The position numbers were made by a program, and so were the translations under genes. Below, piece after piece: positions 1 through 9,445 of a stretch of DNA of 64,000 bases. Under the pieces are notes generated by a model, which ran no database searches, was not told where the DNA came from, and saw nothing but the letters and a program-made list of their open reading frames with translations. This DNA is from Actinacidiphila alni. GTDB lineage: Bacteria; Actinomycetota; Actinomycetes; Streptomycetales; Streptomycetaceae. The stretch is taken from positions 496,001 through 560,000 of the forward strand of contig NZ_FONG01000001.1 in assembly GCF_900112845.1 (NCBI RefSeq), written 5' to 3'. Positions within the stretch are counted from its first letter, which is position 1. The number at the start of each line of letters is the position of its first letter.

Positions 1-1
1 C

Positions 2-3000
2 GTCCTGGCGCCCACGCCCAACGCGCTGATCACCGGCACCGCCGCGAACATCGCCAACAGCCACACCATGGCGACCCTCGCCCAGCACATCTCGGTGGAC
101 CTCGGCCCGGCCCACGTCGTCGGGCGCGCCGGCAGCGACCTCACCCCGCCGCCGGCCACAGCTCTCACCGCGGCCCCGCCGCCCGCCGCGGCCCTGTCCG
201 TACCGCCGCCGGCCGCCGTCACGCATGTGCCGCCGCCGAGCGCCGTCGCCCAGGTCCCGCCGCCCGCCGCGGTCGTCCAGACACCGGTCACGGGACATGT
301 GCCCGCCGGTACGCACACGCCCGCCACCTTCGACCCGGGCGCACTGGGGTCGATCGGCGACAAGGGCAAGGCGCCCGAGGTGTTCACCGCGAACGGCACC
401 GGGGCCGGAGCGGGCGTCGCGGTGCGACTGCCGCCCGCGCACCGCTTCGACGCCGCCATGGACCTGCTCGACCATGGCCCCTTCGGCCGCCCCGCGCCCC
501 TGCCGCACCCCGCCGACGCGCACGGCACCGGCGGACCCGCCTTCGCCGGTACGGCCACGCCCGGCCTCGGCGACAAGGCGTTCGCGGGCGCCCCGGCCCG
601 CACCCCGGAACCGGCCCACGTCCCGGAACCGGCCCACGTCTCCGATCCGGCCCACATCCCCGAACCCGCGCACGTACCCGAACCGGCACACATCCCCGAG
701 ACCGGACACGTACCCGAGTCCGGGGCCGTCCCCCCGCCCGCCCAGGTGCCGGCGACCGCCGCCCCGCACACCCCGGGCGACCTGCGGCCCGTGGGGCCGC
801 CGCCGCGGCTGACCGGCAAGGAACTCGACCGGGCGTGGGCCGCCGACAGCGAACGGATCGGCGCGCTGTTCGGCGCGGCGACCGACCCGGCCCGCCCGCT
901 GCGCTTCGACGCCTGGAGCGCCTTCACCCTCGCCCGCTACGACCTCGGCCGCCTCGAACAGCACCTGGACGACCTGCGCGCCATGCCCGGCGGCCCGTCC
1001 AGCGGCGAGTCCCGCGCCGTCACCGAGGTGACCACCCGGATCACCGCCGCCCGGCAGCAGTACGGCGCGGCGCTGCGGGACCTGCGCGAGCACGGCATCA
1101 ACCCGGCCGCGATCGACCAGCACATCACCGACCTCAACCTCCAGTCGCTGCGCGACCGGCCCCGGCTGCTCGGCGGCGCGGTGCCGCCGCCGGTCATCCG
1201 CGTCGAGGGCACCGACGCGGGGCGGCTGATCGAGGAGTCGGTGCCGCTGAGCGACCCGACGGGACTGCCGCACGGCCTCAGCGTGCAGATCACCTACCGC
1301 GCGGACGGCGTGGACCTGCGGCTGCTGGACGCCGACGGAGCGGAGCTGGGCAACGGGTCGCACCATGTGGTGCAGACGCCCGGCGGCGGACTGTCCGTGC
1401 AGGACGTGACGACCGGTATCCGGCAGACCTTCGACTCCCGCGGCTCGCTGCGCGCCGAGACCATCCCCGTGCACGGCCCGCAGGCCCCCGTCGGCACCGG
1501 CATCGCGGTCACCTACGACCAGGCCGGCGCCGCCACCCACCACCTCACCACGGGTGGCGGCATCGACGCGGGTGCCACCGTCACCCGGCTGCCCGTGCCC
1601 CGCGACGGCTTCCGCGTGGACCGGCCCGCCGCGCCCGGCACCGCCGCCACGTACCAGCTCTTCGACTCGCGCGGCCTGCATCTCGCCGACGGCCACGGCA
1701 TCCAAACCCCGGCAGGGGTCGGGCAGTTCGTCGAATTCCCGGCCCCCGGCCGGGGCGGCGGCGCCCAACTCCTCGACGCCGGCGGCGCGCCCGTGCCCGG
1801 CTTCACCCCGGTCCGCGAGACCGACGCGGCAGGCGCCACCGTCACCGTACGGATCGACCAGGACGGCGCGGACGGCGCCTTCGTCCGGCACGGCTTCCCC
1901 GGCGGCGCGCCCGTCGAGACCGGTACGCCGCTGCGGCTGGCCGGCGGCGCGGCGGACGGCAGGCTCGTGGTTCGCCCGGTCGGCGGCGGCGCCCCGCACA
2001 TCGAACTGCCCGGCGGCGCACGGCCGAACGGCGTACAGGCGGTCGACCATCCCGGCGGCGGCCTGCGCGTGGAGCGGACCGGCGGCCCCGGACAGGCCAT
2101 GACGTACGACCGTTTCGGGCCCGACCATGTGCTGGCCGGCGGTGGCCGCGGCCTCATCGGCGGCGACGGCAATCCGAGCGGCGCCGTGGACGTCCCCGCG
2201 GGCGGCGCGGCGCGGCACCTGGACGGCGCCTGGCAGCCCGTGCCGAACCACACGGTGCGGGTCGACGTCGACCCGGCCACCGGCAATCCGACCAGGATCC
2301 GTGTCACCGACACCGCGAGCGGCGACCACTGGACGCACGACCACACCAGCGGCGCCCTCGGCGACCACGCCGTCATGCTGCACGGCCCCGGCGGCGCGCC
2401 GCTCCATCAGTTCGGCGTCACCCGCTACCCGGCGCCCGGCACGATGGGCGCCGCCCAGCGCCTGGCGCTCGACGCCAACGGGCTGCCGCTGCCGCACATC
2501 ACGGCGCACGGCACCGGCTGGCGGATCACCGACACCACGACCGGCGTACGCGGCGGCGAATACCGGCAGTTCGGCGCGGACGGCAGCCTGACCGGGCAGG
2601 CGTTCAACGTCACCCGCGACGGCGTGCGGGTACCGAACCGGCAGTTCGTCCTCACCTTCGCGCCGAACGCCAGGACGTGGCAGCTGATGGACACCGCCGC
2701 CGGCGCCCCCTTCCGCGGCGCGGGCCGCGGACTGCTGCACTCCGGCACCGTCGAGGTCGCCACCGACGCGGGCCACGTCAAGCTCGTCGCCAAACCCGGC
2801 AAGGACGCCGTGGAGATCTTCGAGCACCGGCCGCTGCCGACCGGCGGCGCCCTGGACTCGCTGCGCCGCACCGACGCCGGCGGCTTCGGCCGGCTCTCCG
2901 GCCAGAACACCCGCTGGACCCAGACCGACCCGGCAGGCAACGTCGTCAACTGGGGCCTGCGCAATGTCGGGACGCTCGACGGGAAGGCGTGGCGCGGCCT

Positions 3001-5740
3001 GGACCACAACGGCGTGCTGGTGCACGAATTCCGCAAGGGCATCGACGGCGGCAGCGTCCTCGGCATCCGTGACACCACCGGCGACGGCTGGACATGGGTG
3101 CGCTACGACGCCGGCCAGCGTCCGGTGCTCGGCGGCGTCCGCACCCTGGACGCGGACGGCGGCTGGACCGACCACCTGTGGCAGGGCGGCGAGAACGTCG
3201 TCGTCCAGCGGCAGTGGGGCCCAGCCCACCTGCCGCAGAACAACACCGGTCACTACCGCGAGGCCGTCCTCGACCCCGCCAACGGGCACCTGCCCAAGAC
3301 CGTCACGGTCGACCCGGCGGGCGCCAACACCACCAGGCAGCTGTGGAAGGAGCAGTCGGAGCACGGCAAGCCGACCGGCGCCCTGGACAAACTGCCGGAC
3401 AACAAGATCCTGGAGACCCACCGCTGGTCCGAGCAGCGCCCGCCGCAGTGGGTCCGCAAACATCTGATCGGCATCGGCGACGCCGTCTGGGACGCGCACG
3501 GCTTCCTCAAGGGCGACACCCGCTTCCAGATGTCCACCTGGACGAAGACCGACCTGGCGACCGGCGCGCGCACCGACGGCTTCCGCTTCACCGCCATGAA
3601 CGAGAACGTACTCGACATCGCCGCCGACGGCACCTTCACCCGCGCGGTGATCAAACTGGACCACGGCAACACGCTCACCGTCGGCGACTCCGTCGCGCTG
3701 CCGGCCGGTGCCGCCCCCGTCGCCGGGCACCTGCCGTGGACCGAGGGTGCGGGCAAACTGTCCGGTTACCGTGTCCAGACCCCGGGCGGCGCGGGCGGCC
3801 GGATCTGGGAGGACCGCTTCAAGGTCCACCAGGGCGGCGACTGGTACACCCCCGACGGCACCCCGACCCGGGTGGCGCGCGCGGGCTACGCCGACGGCAC
3901 CATCGTGGAATTCCGGCCGGTGCCCGCCGGCGGCCTCGTCCTGGACGGCGGTCCCGCCGTACGGGCCGGCGCCTTCGAGGGCAACGGCGGCGCCTCGGTC
4001 ACCCGCAATGTGCACGGCGCTCCCGTCGGTGACGTCCACAGTTGGCCCAACGCCGACCTGCGGCCCGGCAACGACCACGGTCCGCACACCGTCACCACCA
4101 ACGCGCCGCGCTCCCGGCTGTGGGACTGGTCCGGCTACAACGGCCGTACCGACACCCGCCATTGGGCCTGGGACAGCGTCGACGGCGCGGGCAACCGGGA
4201 CACCGGCTTCACCGAATTCGGCCGCGGCTTCAGCGGATCGAGCCCCTTCGACGACTCCTTCCGCGCCTACATCCGTACCGACGACGGCCCCTTCGCGATC
4301 CGCGGCCGGGACATGCTCGGCGGCGGCGACCACGTCGACGCCTGGCGGATCACCAACGCCGACGGCACCCACCGGTGGCAGTGGGCGAAGTACGACACAT
4401 TCGGCAACGCCGTGGACTACCGGGGCACCGGAGTCCGCGAGTGGTGGAATCCGCGCGCGGGCGGCGGGAACGGCGCCTATGTCGCCGACTGGTTCCCCGG
4501 CGCCCGCTCCTTCCGCGACCGGGTGGACCTCGGCGGCGGCGCCGCACCGGTCACCGTCCGCGAGGTGCCCACCACCAGCACCACCGGGCGGGTCCGCGAA
4601 TACCTGCCCGACGGCTCGCTGCTCGCACCCGGCGCCGCCAACCCGGTGGACCGCAACGTGTGGAAGGAGTTCGACCACAACGCGGCCGTCGTGGAGAGCA
4701 AGGTGACGGGCAATCAAGTCCTCACCACCGACGCCTGGCGCGGCCAGTGGGTGCGGCACGACGGCAACGGCGTCATCCACGCCCAGGGCTCCGACAGCGG
4801 CTACATCTTCGAGGCCGACACCTTCGGACGGCTCCACCTGACCGGCCGCGGCGTCGACTTCCGCGGCCCGGCCGCCGAACTGCGCGGCTGGGGACGGCGG
4901 ATCCGCGAGGCCAACCGCATGCAGTGGAAGACCGACCTCGACGGTATGGACATCTCCCGGATCGGCGACGGCCTCTACCAGCCGCAGTGGAAGCTGATCA
5001 TGGAGAAGGCCGCCATCGAGTTCTTCCAGGAATTCATCCTGGAGTTCACCGCGAATCTCGCCGTCAACGCCATTGTCGCGGACATCCAGAACCGGCCGTT
5101 CAGCGGCAAGGACGCGCTCAAGGCGTTCGCCAACGCGAGTGTCAGCGCGGGCGTCAAGACCGCGGTCGGCACGCTCGTCCACGAGAACAAGTTCAGCGGG
5201 CTGCAGCGCACCGGCGACTGGCGCAACGGCCTGGCCAACACCGACAGCGGAAAGCCCTGGTACCGCAAGCCGATGAACCACGACAAGCACTGGTCCAACG
5301 AGTGGGCGGGCAACGAGACGCCCACCCGCTGGCGCGGCGGCACCTACGACTTCACCTACAGCGTCGGCACCTCCACCCTGGCCGGCTGGGTCAACGGCAG
5401 CATGAACGCGGCCGTGTTCGGCATCACCGACGCCAACGGCGACACCGTCTACCTCAGCGGCGGCGCCGCGGCCCTCGACGGGCTGATCAACGCCGCGTCC
5501 GCGATGACCGGCGCGGTCAGCGTCGGCGCCATGAAGAATCTGTTCATCATGGGCGGCGGCAGCCGCTTCTTCCACCGGCAGGGCTTCGCCGAGTTCTTCA
5601 TCCAGTTCGGCTGGAAGATCCCCGAGAAGGTGTTCACCTCGCAGCTCACCAACTGGTACCGCGACAGCATCAACCCCTGGTGGTACCAGGGCGGTTACGG
5701 CGACAGCGGCACCGACCAGCCGGCCGGGCAGCAGCCGTGA
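2..5740 (+). CDS. Giant repeat-rich protein, candidate type VII-linked or polymorphic-toxin-like effector (5' end outside window)
   Basis: The frame is open to the left window edge, so the start lies outside; the first internal ATG is at 68. The visible 1,900 or so residues begin with a Pro/Ala-rich stretch (PPPAA and PEPAHV repeats), then about 1,300 residues of degenerate RHS-like units with recurring patterns such as YDRFGPDH, LFDSRGLH and YDTFGNAV. The last 250 residues change character: an amphipathic helical part (about 4990-5170), then a Gly/Ala-rich hydrophobic part ending in an aromatic-rich tail. No catalytic motif is recognisable. The stop overlaps the start of the ATPase gene at 5737, so the two are probably translationally coupled. 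Known context: large proteins beside EccA/CbxX ATPases in actinobacteria are often type VII substrates. A role as substrate or toxin here is inference; a cell-surface repeat protein is the alternative. Confidence 0.7.
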   Translation, partial: VLAPTPNALITGTAANIANSHTMATLAQHISVDLGPAHVVGRAGSDLTPPPATALTAAPPPAAALSVPPPAAVTHVPPPSAVAQVPPPAAVVQTPVTGHVPAGTHTPATFDPGALGSIGDKGKAPEVFTANGTGAGAGVAVRLPPAHRFDAAMDLLDHGPFGRPAPLPHPADAHGTGGPAFAGTATPGLGDKAFAGAPARTPEPAHVPEPAHVSDPAHIPEPAHVPEPAHIPETGHVPESGAVPPPAQVPATAAPHTPGDLRPVGPPPRLTGKELDRAWAADSERIGALFGAATDPARPLRFDAWSAFTLARYDLGRLEQHLDDLRAMPGGPSSGESRAVTEVTTRITAARQQYGAALRDLREHGINPAAIDQHITDLNLQSLRDRPRLLGGAVPPPVIRVEGTDAGRLIEESVPLSDPTGLPHGLSVQITYRADGVDLRLLDADGAELGNGSHHVVQTPGGGLSVQDVTTGIRQTFDSRGSLRAETIPVHGPQAPVGTGIAVTYDQAGAATHHLTTGGGIDAGATVTRLPVPRDGFRVDRPAAPGTAATYQLFDSRGLHLADGHGIQTPAGVGQFVEFPAPGRGGGAQLLDAGGAPVPGFTPVRETDAAGATVTVRIDQDGADGAFVRHGFPGGAPVETGTPLRLAGGAADGRLVVRPVGGGAPHIELPGGARPNGVQAVDHPGGGLRVERTGGPGQAMTYDRFGPDHVLAGGGRGLIGGDGNPSGAVDVPAGGAARHLDGAWQPVPNHTVRVDVDPATGNPTRIRVTDTASGDHWTHDHTSGALGDHAVMLHGPGGAPLHQFGVTRYPAPGTMGAAQRLALDANGLPLPHITAHGTGWRITDTTTGVRGGEYRQFGADGSLTGQAFNVTRDGVRVPNRQFVLTFAPNARTWQLMDTAAGAPFRGAGRGLLHSGTVEVATDAGHVKLVAKPGKDAVEIFEHRPLPTGGALDSLRRTDAGGFGRLSGQNTRWTQTDPAGNVVNWGLRNVGTLDGKAWRGLDHNGVLVHEFRKGIDGGSVLGIRDTTGDGWTWVRYDAGQRPVLGGVRTLDADGGWTDHLWQGGENVVVQRQWGPAHLPQNNTGHYREAVLDPANGHLPKTVTVDPAGANTTRQLWKEQSEHGKPTGALDKLPDNKILETHRWSEQRPPQWVRKHLIGIGDAVWDAHGFLKGDTRFQMSTWTKTDLATGARTDGFRFTAMNENVLDIAADGTFTRAVIKLDHGNTLTVGDSVALPAGAAPVAGHLPWTEGAGKLSGYRVQTPGGAGGRIWEDRFKVHQGGDWYTPDGTPTRVARAGYADGTIVEFRPVPAGGLVLDGGPAVRAGAFEGNGGASVTRNVHGAPVGDVHSWPNADLRPGNDHGPHTVTTNAPRSRLWDWSGYNGRTDTRHWAWDSVDGAGNRDTGFTEFGRGFSGSSPFDDSFRAYIRTDDGPFAIRGRDMLGGGDHVDAWRITNADGTHRWQWAKYDTFGNAVDYRGTGVREWWNPRAGGGNGAYVADWFPGARSFRDRVDLGGGAAPVTVREVPTTSTTGRVREYLPDGSLLAPGAANPVDRNVWKEFDHNAAVVESKVTGNQVLTTDAWRGQWVRHDGNGVIHAQGSDSGYIFEADTFGRLHLTGRGVDFRGPAAELRGWGRRIREANRMQWKTDLDGMDISRIGDGLYQPQWKLIMEKAAIEFFQEFILEFTANLAVNAIVADIQNRPFSGKDALKAFANASVSAGVKTAVGTLVHENKFSGLQRTGDWRNGLANTDSGKPWYRKPMNHDKHWSNEWAGNETPTRWRGGTYDFTYSVGTSTLAGWVNGSMNAAVFGITDANGDTVYLSGGAAALDGLINAASAMTGAVSVGAMKNLFIMGGGSRFFHRQGFAEFFIQFGWKIPEKVFTSQLTNWYRDSINPWWYQGGYGDSGTDQPAGQQP
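605..730 (+). repeat. Seven tandem 18-bp units encoding a PEPAHV-like hexapeptide
   Basis: In frame, the units read PEPAHV, PEPAHV, SDPAHI, PEPAHV, PEPAHI, PETGHV and PESGAV, followed by PPPAQV. They lie in the Pro-rich N-terminal part of the giant protein. Such X-Pro-rich segments usually form extended spacers or wall-spanning stalks. The codons vary between units, so this is a selected or old repeat rather than a fresh expansion. Confidence 0.85.
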
Positions 5741-8406
5741 TCGTCGACCGCGGCACGGCCGCGCACCCCGACCGCGCCGAACACACCGTCCAGGTGGCGG
5801 CGAAGGGCCGCGGCACCCACCGGACGATCGCCGCCGCCGTACGCGCCGCCCGGCCCGGCGCCGTGGTGCTCGTCGAAGCCGGCGACTACCGCGAATCGCT
5901 GACCCTCGACCGGCCGGTGGTGCTGCGCGCCGAGCACGGCGCGGGCAGCGTCACCCTCTCCCCGGCCGCGGGCCGCAGCGAGGCGCTGGTGGCGGGCGCG
6001 CACTGCGCCGTGTACGGCTTCACCCTGCGCGGCGCCGACCCCGAACAGCCCGCGGTGCGGGTCGAGGACGGCGCCTCGCTGGCGCTGCACGACTGCGTCG
6101 TCCTCGGCGGCCGGGTCGAGGTGACCGGCGAGGACACCGAACCCGGTTCCGGTGTACGGGAGTTGACCACCCCCGACCCGGACGGCCTGGACTTCGACAC
6201 GGACAACGGCGCCGACCCCGACCTCCCGCCGGCCCCGGAAGCGGGCCCCGCGCTGCTGCTGCTCCGCTGCCGGATCGCGGGCGCGGGCGGCGCCGGCCTG
6301 CGACTGTCGGGCAGCGCCCGGGCCCGCGCCGACGACCTGCGGATCGAAGCCGTGGACGGCACGGCGGCCGTGCTGTCCGGCGCCGCCCGGCTGTCCGCGG
6401 AACGCCTGCGCGTGCACGGCACCACCGGCGCGGGCCTGCGGATCCGCGGCCGGTCCGCCCTCGCCCTGATGGACAGCACACTCCGCGACACCGGCGGCAG
6501 CGGTGTGCTCGTCGAGGACGACGGCGCCCTCGTGGCGGGCGAGACCCGGATCACCGCGGCCGGCGCGGTCGGCATCCGTCTCACCGGCGCCGCCACCGCG
6601 GAACTGGCCGACTGCCGGATCACCGGCTCCGCCACCAGCGGCCTCGTCGTCCAGGACACCGCACGGCTCACCGCCGCCGGCAGCACGGTCGCCGACTCCC
6701 GCGCCAACGGCCTGCTGCTGCTCGGCAACGGCACCGCCCGGCTCGCGGACTGCGTGATCTCCGAGACCGGCTACAGCGCCGTCCACCTCGCCGACGCCGC
6801 CCGGACCATCCTGCTCGACTGCCGGATCCGCGACAGCGCCGAGCACGGCCTGCACGCCGTCGGCACCGCCCACGCCGACCTCGCTGAATGCGGCCTGTCC
6901 CGGATCGCGATGACCGGACTGCACACCGACGGCGCCGCGACCCTCACCGCCCGCGGCTGCCGCCTCACCGACACCGCGACCGGCGTGCACGCCCTGTCCC
7001 CGGCCGGCACGGAACTGGAGCACTGCACCGTGCTGCGCGCGGCCAAGACCGGCGTCGAGGCCGGCGCGGGCGGCGGCGTACGGCTGGCGCAGATACGGAT
7101 CGCCGGGGCGGGCGCCGCCGGGATCGTGGTCGACTCCGGCGCCACCGCCCAGGTGAACGGCGGCAGCGTGGAGGGAAGTTCGGGCTCCGGGGTCGTGGTG
7201 TGGACCGGTGCGGCGCCGGAGATCAGCGGCCTGCACATCGACGCGCCGGCCAAGAACGGCGTCTACCTCGCCGAGGACGCCGGCGGCACTTTCACCTCCT
7301 GCGAGATCACCGGCGCTGGCTTCCCCGCGCTCCATGTGGCACGCGGCGCGTCCCCGGTCTTCCGCCGCTGCCGGGTCCGGGACTGCGCCGAGGACCTCGG
7401 CCTGGAGGAGGGGGCGCGGCCCGCGTTCGAGGACTGCGCCTCCTACGACGTCCGCCGGCCGACGATGCCGCAACAGGGCGGGGGAGCTGTCCCGGCCCGC
7501 ACGGTGGGCGGCTCTGCCGTGCCCGCACCGCCCGGCGCCCCGGGCGCGGCCGACGAGGAGGAGCCCGACCCGGACGCGCCCGAGGAGAACCTCGACGACC
7601 TGCTCGCCGAACTCCACGCCCTCGTCGGCCTCGACGGCGTCAAGGGCGACGTCGGCTCGCTGGTCAAGCTGATGCAGACGGTACGGCGCCGGCAGGAGGC
7701 CGGGCTGCCCGCGCCACCGCTCAGCCGCCACCTGGTCTTCGCGGGCAATCCGGGCACCGGCAAGACCACCGTCGCCCGGCTGTACGGCAGGCTGCTCAAG
7801 GCCCTCGGCCTGCTGCGCCGCGGCCACCTGGTGGAGGTCGACCGCAGCGCGCTGGTCGGCGAATACGTCGGCCACACCGGGCCGCGCACCACAGCGGCCT
7901 TCCAACAGGCCCTGGGCGGCGTGCTGTTCATCGACGAGGCGTACGCGCTGTCGCCGCTGCACAGCGGCAACGACTTCGGCACCGAGGCGATCGCCACTCT
8001 CGTCAAGCTCATGGAGGACCACCGTGACGACATCGTGGTGATCGCCGCCGGATACCCCGCCGAGATGGACCGCTTCGTCGCCTCCAACCCGGGCCTGTCC
8101 TCCCGCTTCAGCCGCACCCTGCACTTCGTCGACTACGACGCCGCCGAACTCGTCTCGATCGTCGAGCACCAGGCGGCCGAGCACCGCTACGAACTCAGCG
8201 AGCGGGCCCGTACCGAGCTGAGCGGCTTCTTCGCCCGGATGCCCCGCACCGAGGGCTTCGGCAACGGCCGCTCCGCGCGCCAGGTGTTCCAGGAAATGAC
8301 GGAACGTCAGGCACAGCGGGTCGCCGAACTCGCCGACCCGCGCCCCGAGGACCTGGTGGCCCTCGAAGCGGACGACCTGCCCTCGCCGACCGCCCTCAGA
8401 ACCTGA
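5737..8406 (+). CDS. Right-handed beta-helix repeat protein fused to CbxX/CfxQ (EccA-like) AAA+ ATPase
   Basis: The GTG at 5737 overlaps the preceding stop (GTGA); upstream sequence in this frame is only a shadow of the giant gene. Residues about 20-560 are pectate-lyase-like beta-helix coils with recurring AxLxDCxIxG ladders, consistent with NosD/polygalacturonase-type repeats. A charged acidic linker follows, then a CbxX-type AAA+ module with Walker A GNPGTGKTT (about residue 669), Walker B VLFIDEAYAL (about 728) and an arginine-finger region SRFSR (about 788). Total 889 aa. Mycobacterial EccA carries the same ATPase class behind a TPR domain and acts on type VII substrates in the cytosol. 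Here the beta-helix takes the TPR position, so it may be the substrate-docking part for the neighbouring giant protein (inference). There is no signal peptide, in keeping with a cytosolic chaperone-like ATPase. Confidence 0.88.
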   Translation: MIVDRGTAAHPDRAEHTVQVAAKGRGTHRTIAAAVRAARPGAVVLVEAGDYRESLTLDRPVVLRAEHGAGSVTLSPAAGRSEALVAGAHCAVYGFTLRGADPEQPAVRVEDGASLALHDCVVLGGRVEVTGEDTEPGSGVRELTTPDPDGLDFDTDNGADPDLPPAPEAGPALLLLRCRIAGAGGAGLRLSGSARARADDLRIEAVDGTAAVLSGAARLSAERLRVHGTTGAGLRIRGRSALALMDSTLRDTGGSGVLVEDDGALVAGETRITAAGAVGIRLTGAATAELADCRITGSATSGLVVQDTARLTAAGSTVADSRANGLLLLGNGTARLADCVISETGYSAVHLADAARTILLDCRIRDSAEHGLHAVGTAHADLAECGLSRIAMTGLHTDGAATLTARGCRLTDTATGVHALSPAGTELEHCTVLRAAKTGVEAGAGGGVRLAQIRIAGAGAAGIVVDSGATAQVNGGSVEGSSGSGVVVWTGAAPEISGLHIDAPAKNGVYLAEDAGGTFTSCEITGAGFPALHVARGASPVFRRCRVRDCAEDLGLEEGARPAFEDCASYDVRRPTMPQQGGGAVPARTVGGSAVPAPPGAPGAADEEEPDPDAPEENLDDLLAELHALVGLDGVKGDVGSLVKLMQTVRRRQEAGLPAPPLSRHLVFAGNPGTGKTTVARLYGRLLKALGLLRRGHLVEVDRSALVGEYVGHTGPRTTAAFQQALGGVLFIDEAYALSPLHSGNDFGTEAIATLVKLMEDHRDDIVVIAAGYPAEMDRFVASNPGLSSRFSRTLHFVDYDAAELVSIVEHQAAEHRYELSERARTELSGFFARMPRTEGFGNGRSARQVFQEMTERQAQRVAELADPRPEDLVALEADDLPSPTALRT

Positions 8407-8491
8407 CTTGCCCTCACCTGCCGTCCCCCACAGCAGCGTTGACCCGACACACCATGCCGCGACAACCGCCCAGATCCCCCCGGAGACCACC

Positions 8492-9397
8492 GTGCCGACA
8501 CCCGACATCCCGCCGCCCGCCCCGGACGCACCCGCCGCCCCCGAGGCCCGCACCGGCGCCGCCTTCTCCGCGACCTTCGCCGAGCACGCCACCATGCCCC
8601 GCCGCGGCCTGCTGCCCGGTGTGCGGGTATGGGGCACGATCGGCGGGGCCGCGGCGCTCACCGCCGTCTGCGTCCTCGTCATCCCACTACTCGGCAGTGT
8701 CGGCGACGAGGGCAGCACCGGCGGCGGACCGTCCGCGGACACGGTGGTCGCCGCCGCCCGCACCTCACCGGCCGGCACCCCGACGCCGAGCGCCACCACC
8801 GCCGAGCCGCCGGTCACGGTCGCCCCGACGACCCCGCCGCCCGCCAAGCCCAAGGCCTCGGCCCGTACTTACGCCGCCGTCCCGCCGGTCGGCTCCGGCG
8901 GCGGGGTCCCGCACACCCAGGCGCCGAGGAAGGCCACCACCGCCCCGCCGAAGAAGGCCGCCAAGCCGCCCACGCAGACCAAGGCCACCACGAAGTCCAC
9001 ACCGCCGCCGGTCCAGCGCGTCGGCGACTTCCTGGTCAGCGGCCAGACCGGCAAGTGCCTGAACGCGTCCGCCGGTTCGGACGGCACCCACTTGCAGCTG
9101 TGGACGTGCAACGGCAACGTCAACGAGCAGTGGACCTTCAACTCCGACGGCACGATCCGCAGCAAGGGCCTGTGCATGGACGCCGCATGGGGCAGCACCG
9201 ACGACGGCACCGTCATCCAGCTCGCCTACTGCAGCGGCAACCCCGCCCAGCAGTTCACCCTCACCGGCGGCGTCATCCGGGGCGACCAGTCGGGCAAGTG
9301 CGTGGACGTGTGGGAGCGGGCCACCGCCGACGGCAGCGCGATCAAGCTCGGCACCTGCAACGGCGGCAGCAATCAGGCGTGGCGCCACAAGAGTTGA
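8492..9397 (+). CDS. Membrane-anchored ricin B-type lectin (RICIN) protein
   Basis: Chosen start is GTG 8492 with GGAG six bases upstream; a TTG at 8408, one base after the ATPase stop, would add 28 residues and remains possible. The product is about 301 aa: a Pro/Ala-rich cytoplasmic N-terminus, one transmembrane helix (about residues 47-69), a Thr/Pro/Lys-rich linker (about 75-170), and a C-terminal beta-trefoil from about 176. The trefoil shows lectin repeats with QLWTCNGNVNEQW, a degenerate second W motif and the final KLGTCNGGSNQAWRH. It follows the ATPase in the same direction, so the three genes look like one unit. Likely role: cell-surface carbohydrate binding, perhaps anchoring the exported giant protein (inference). 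Confidence 0.85.
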   Translation: MPTPDIPPPAPDAPAAPEARTGAAFSATFAEHATMPRRGLLPGVRVWGTIGGAAALTAVCVLVIPLLGSVGDEGSTGGGPSADTVVAAARTSPAGTPTPSATTAEPPVTVAPTTPPPAKPKASARTYAAVPPVGSGGGVPHTQAPRKATTAPPKKAAKPPTQTKATTKSTPPPVQRVGDFLVSGQTGKCLNASAGSDGTHLQLWTCNGNVNEQWTFNSDGTIRSKGLCMDAAWGSTDDGTVIQLAYCSGNPAQQFTLTGGVIRGDQSGKCVDVWERATADGSAIKLGTCNGGSNQAWRHKS

Positions 9398-9445
9398 CGA
9401 GGCGTCGACTGTGGTGACGGCGTGTCCTGCGCCGCGCGCGGGAGG

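Noticed and set aside
605..730. Possible CRISPR or minisatellite
   Set aside because: Units are in-frame with coding sequence, contiguous without spacers, and translate to a regular hexapeptide.
5695..8853. 1,052-residue minus-strand open frame
   Set aside because: It is antisense to the clearly coding ATPase and lectin genes. Its composition is the Gly/Ala/Arg-rich pattern of a GC-rich shadow, with no motif.
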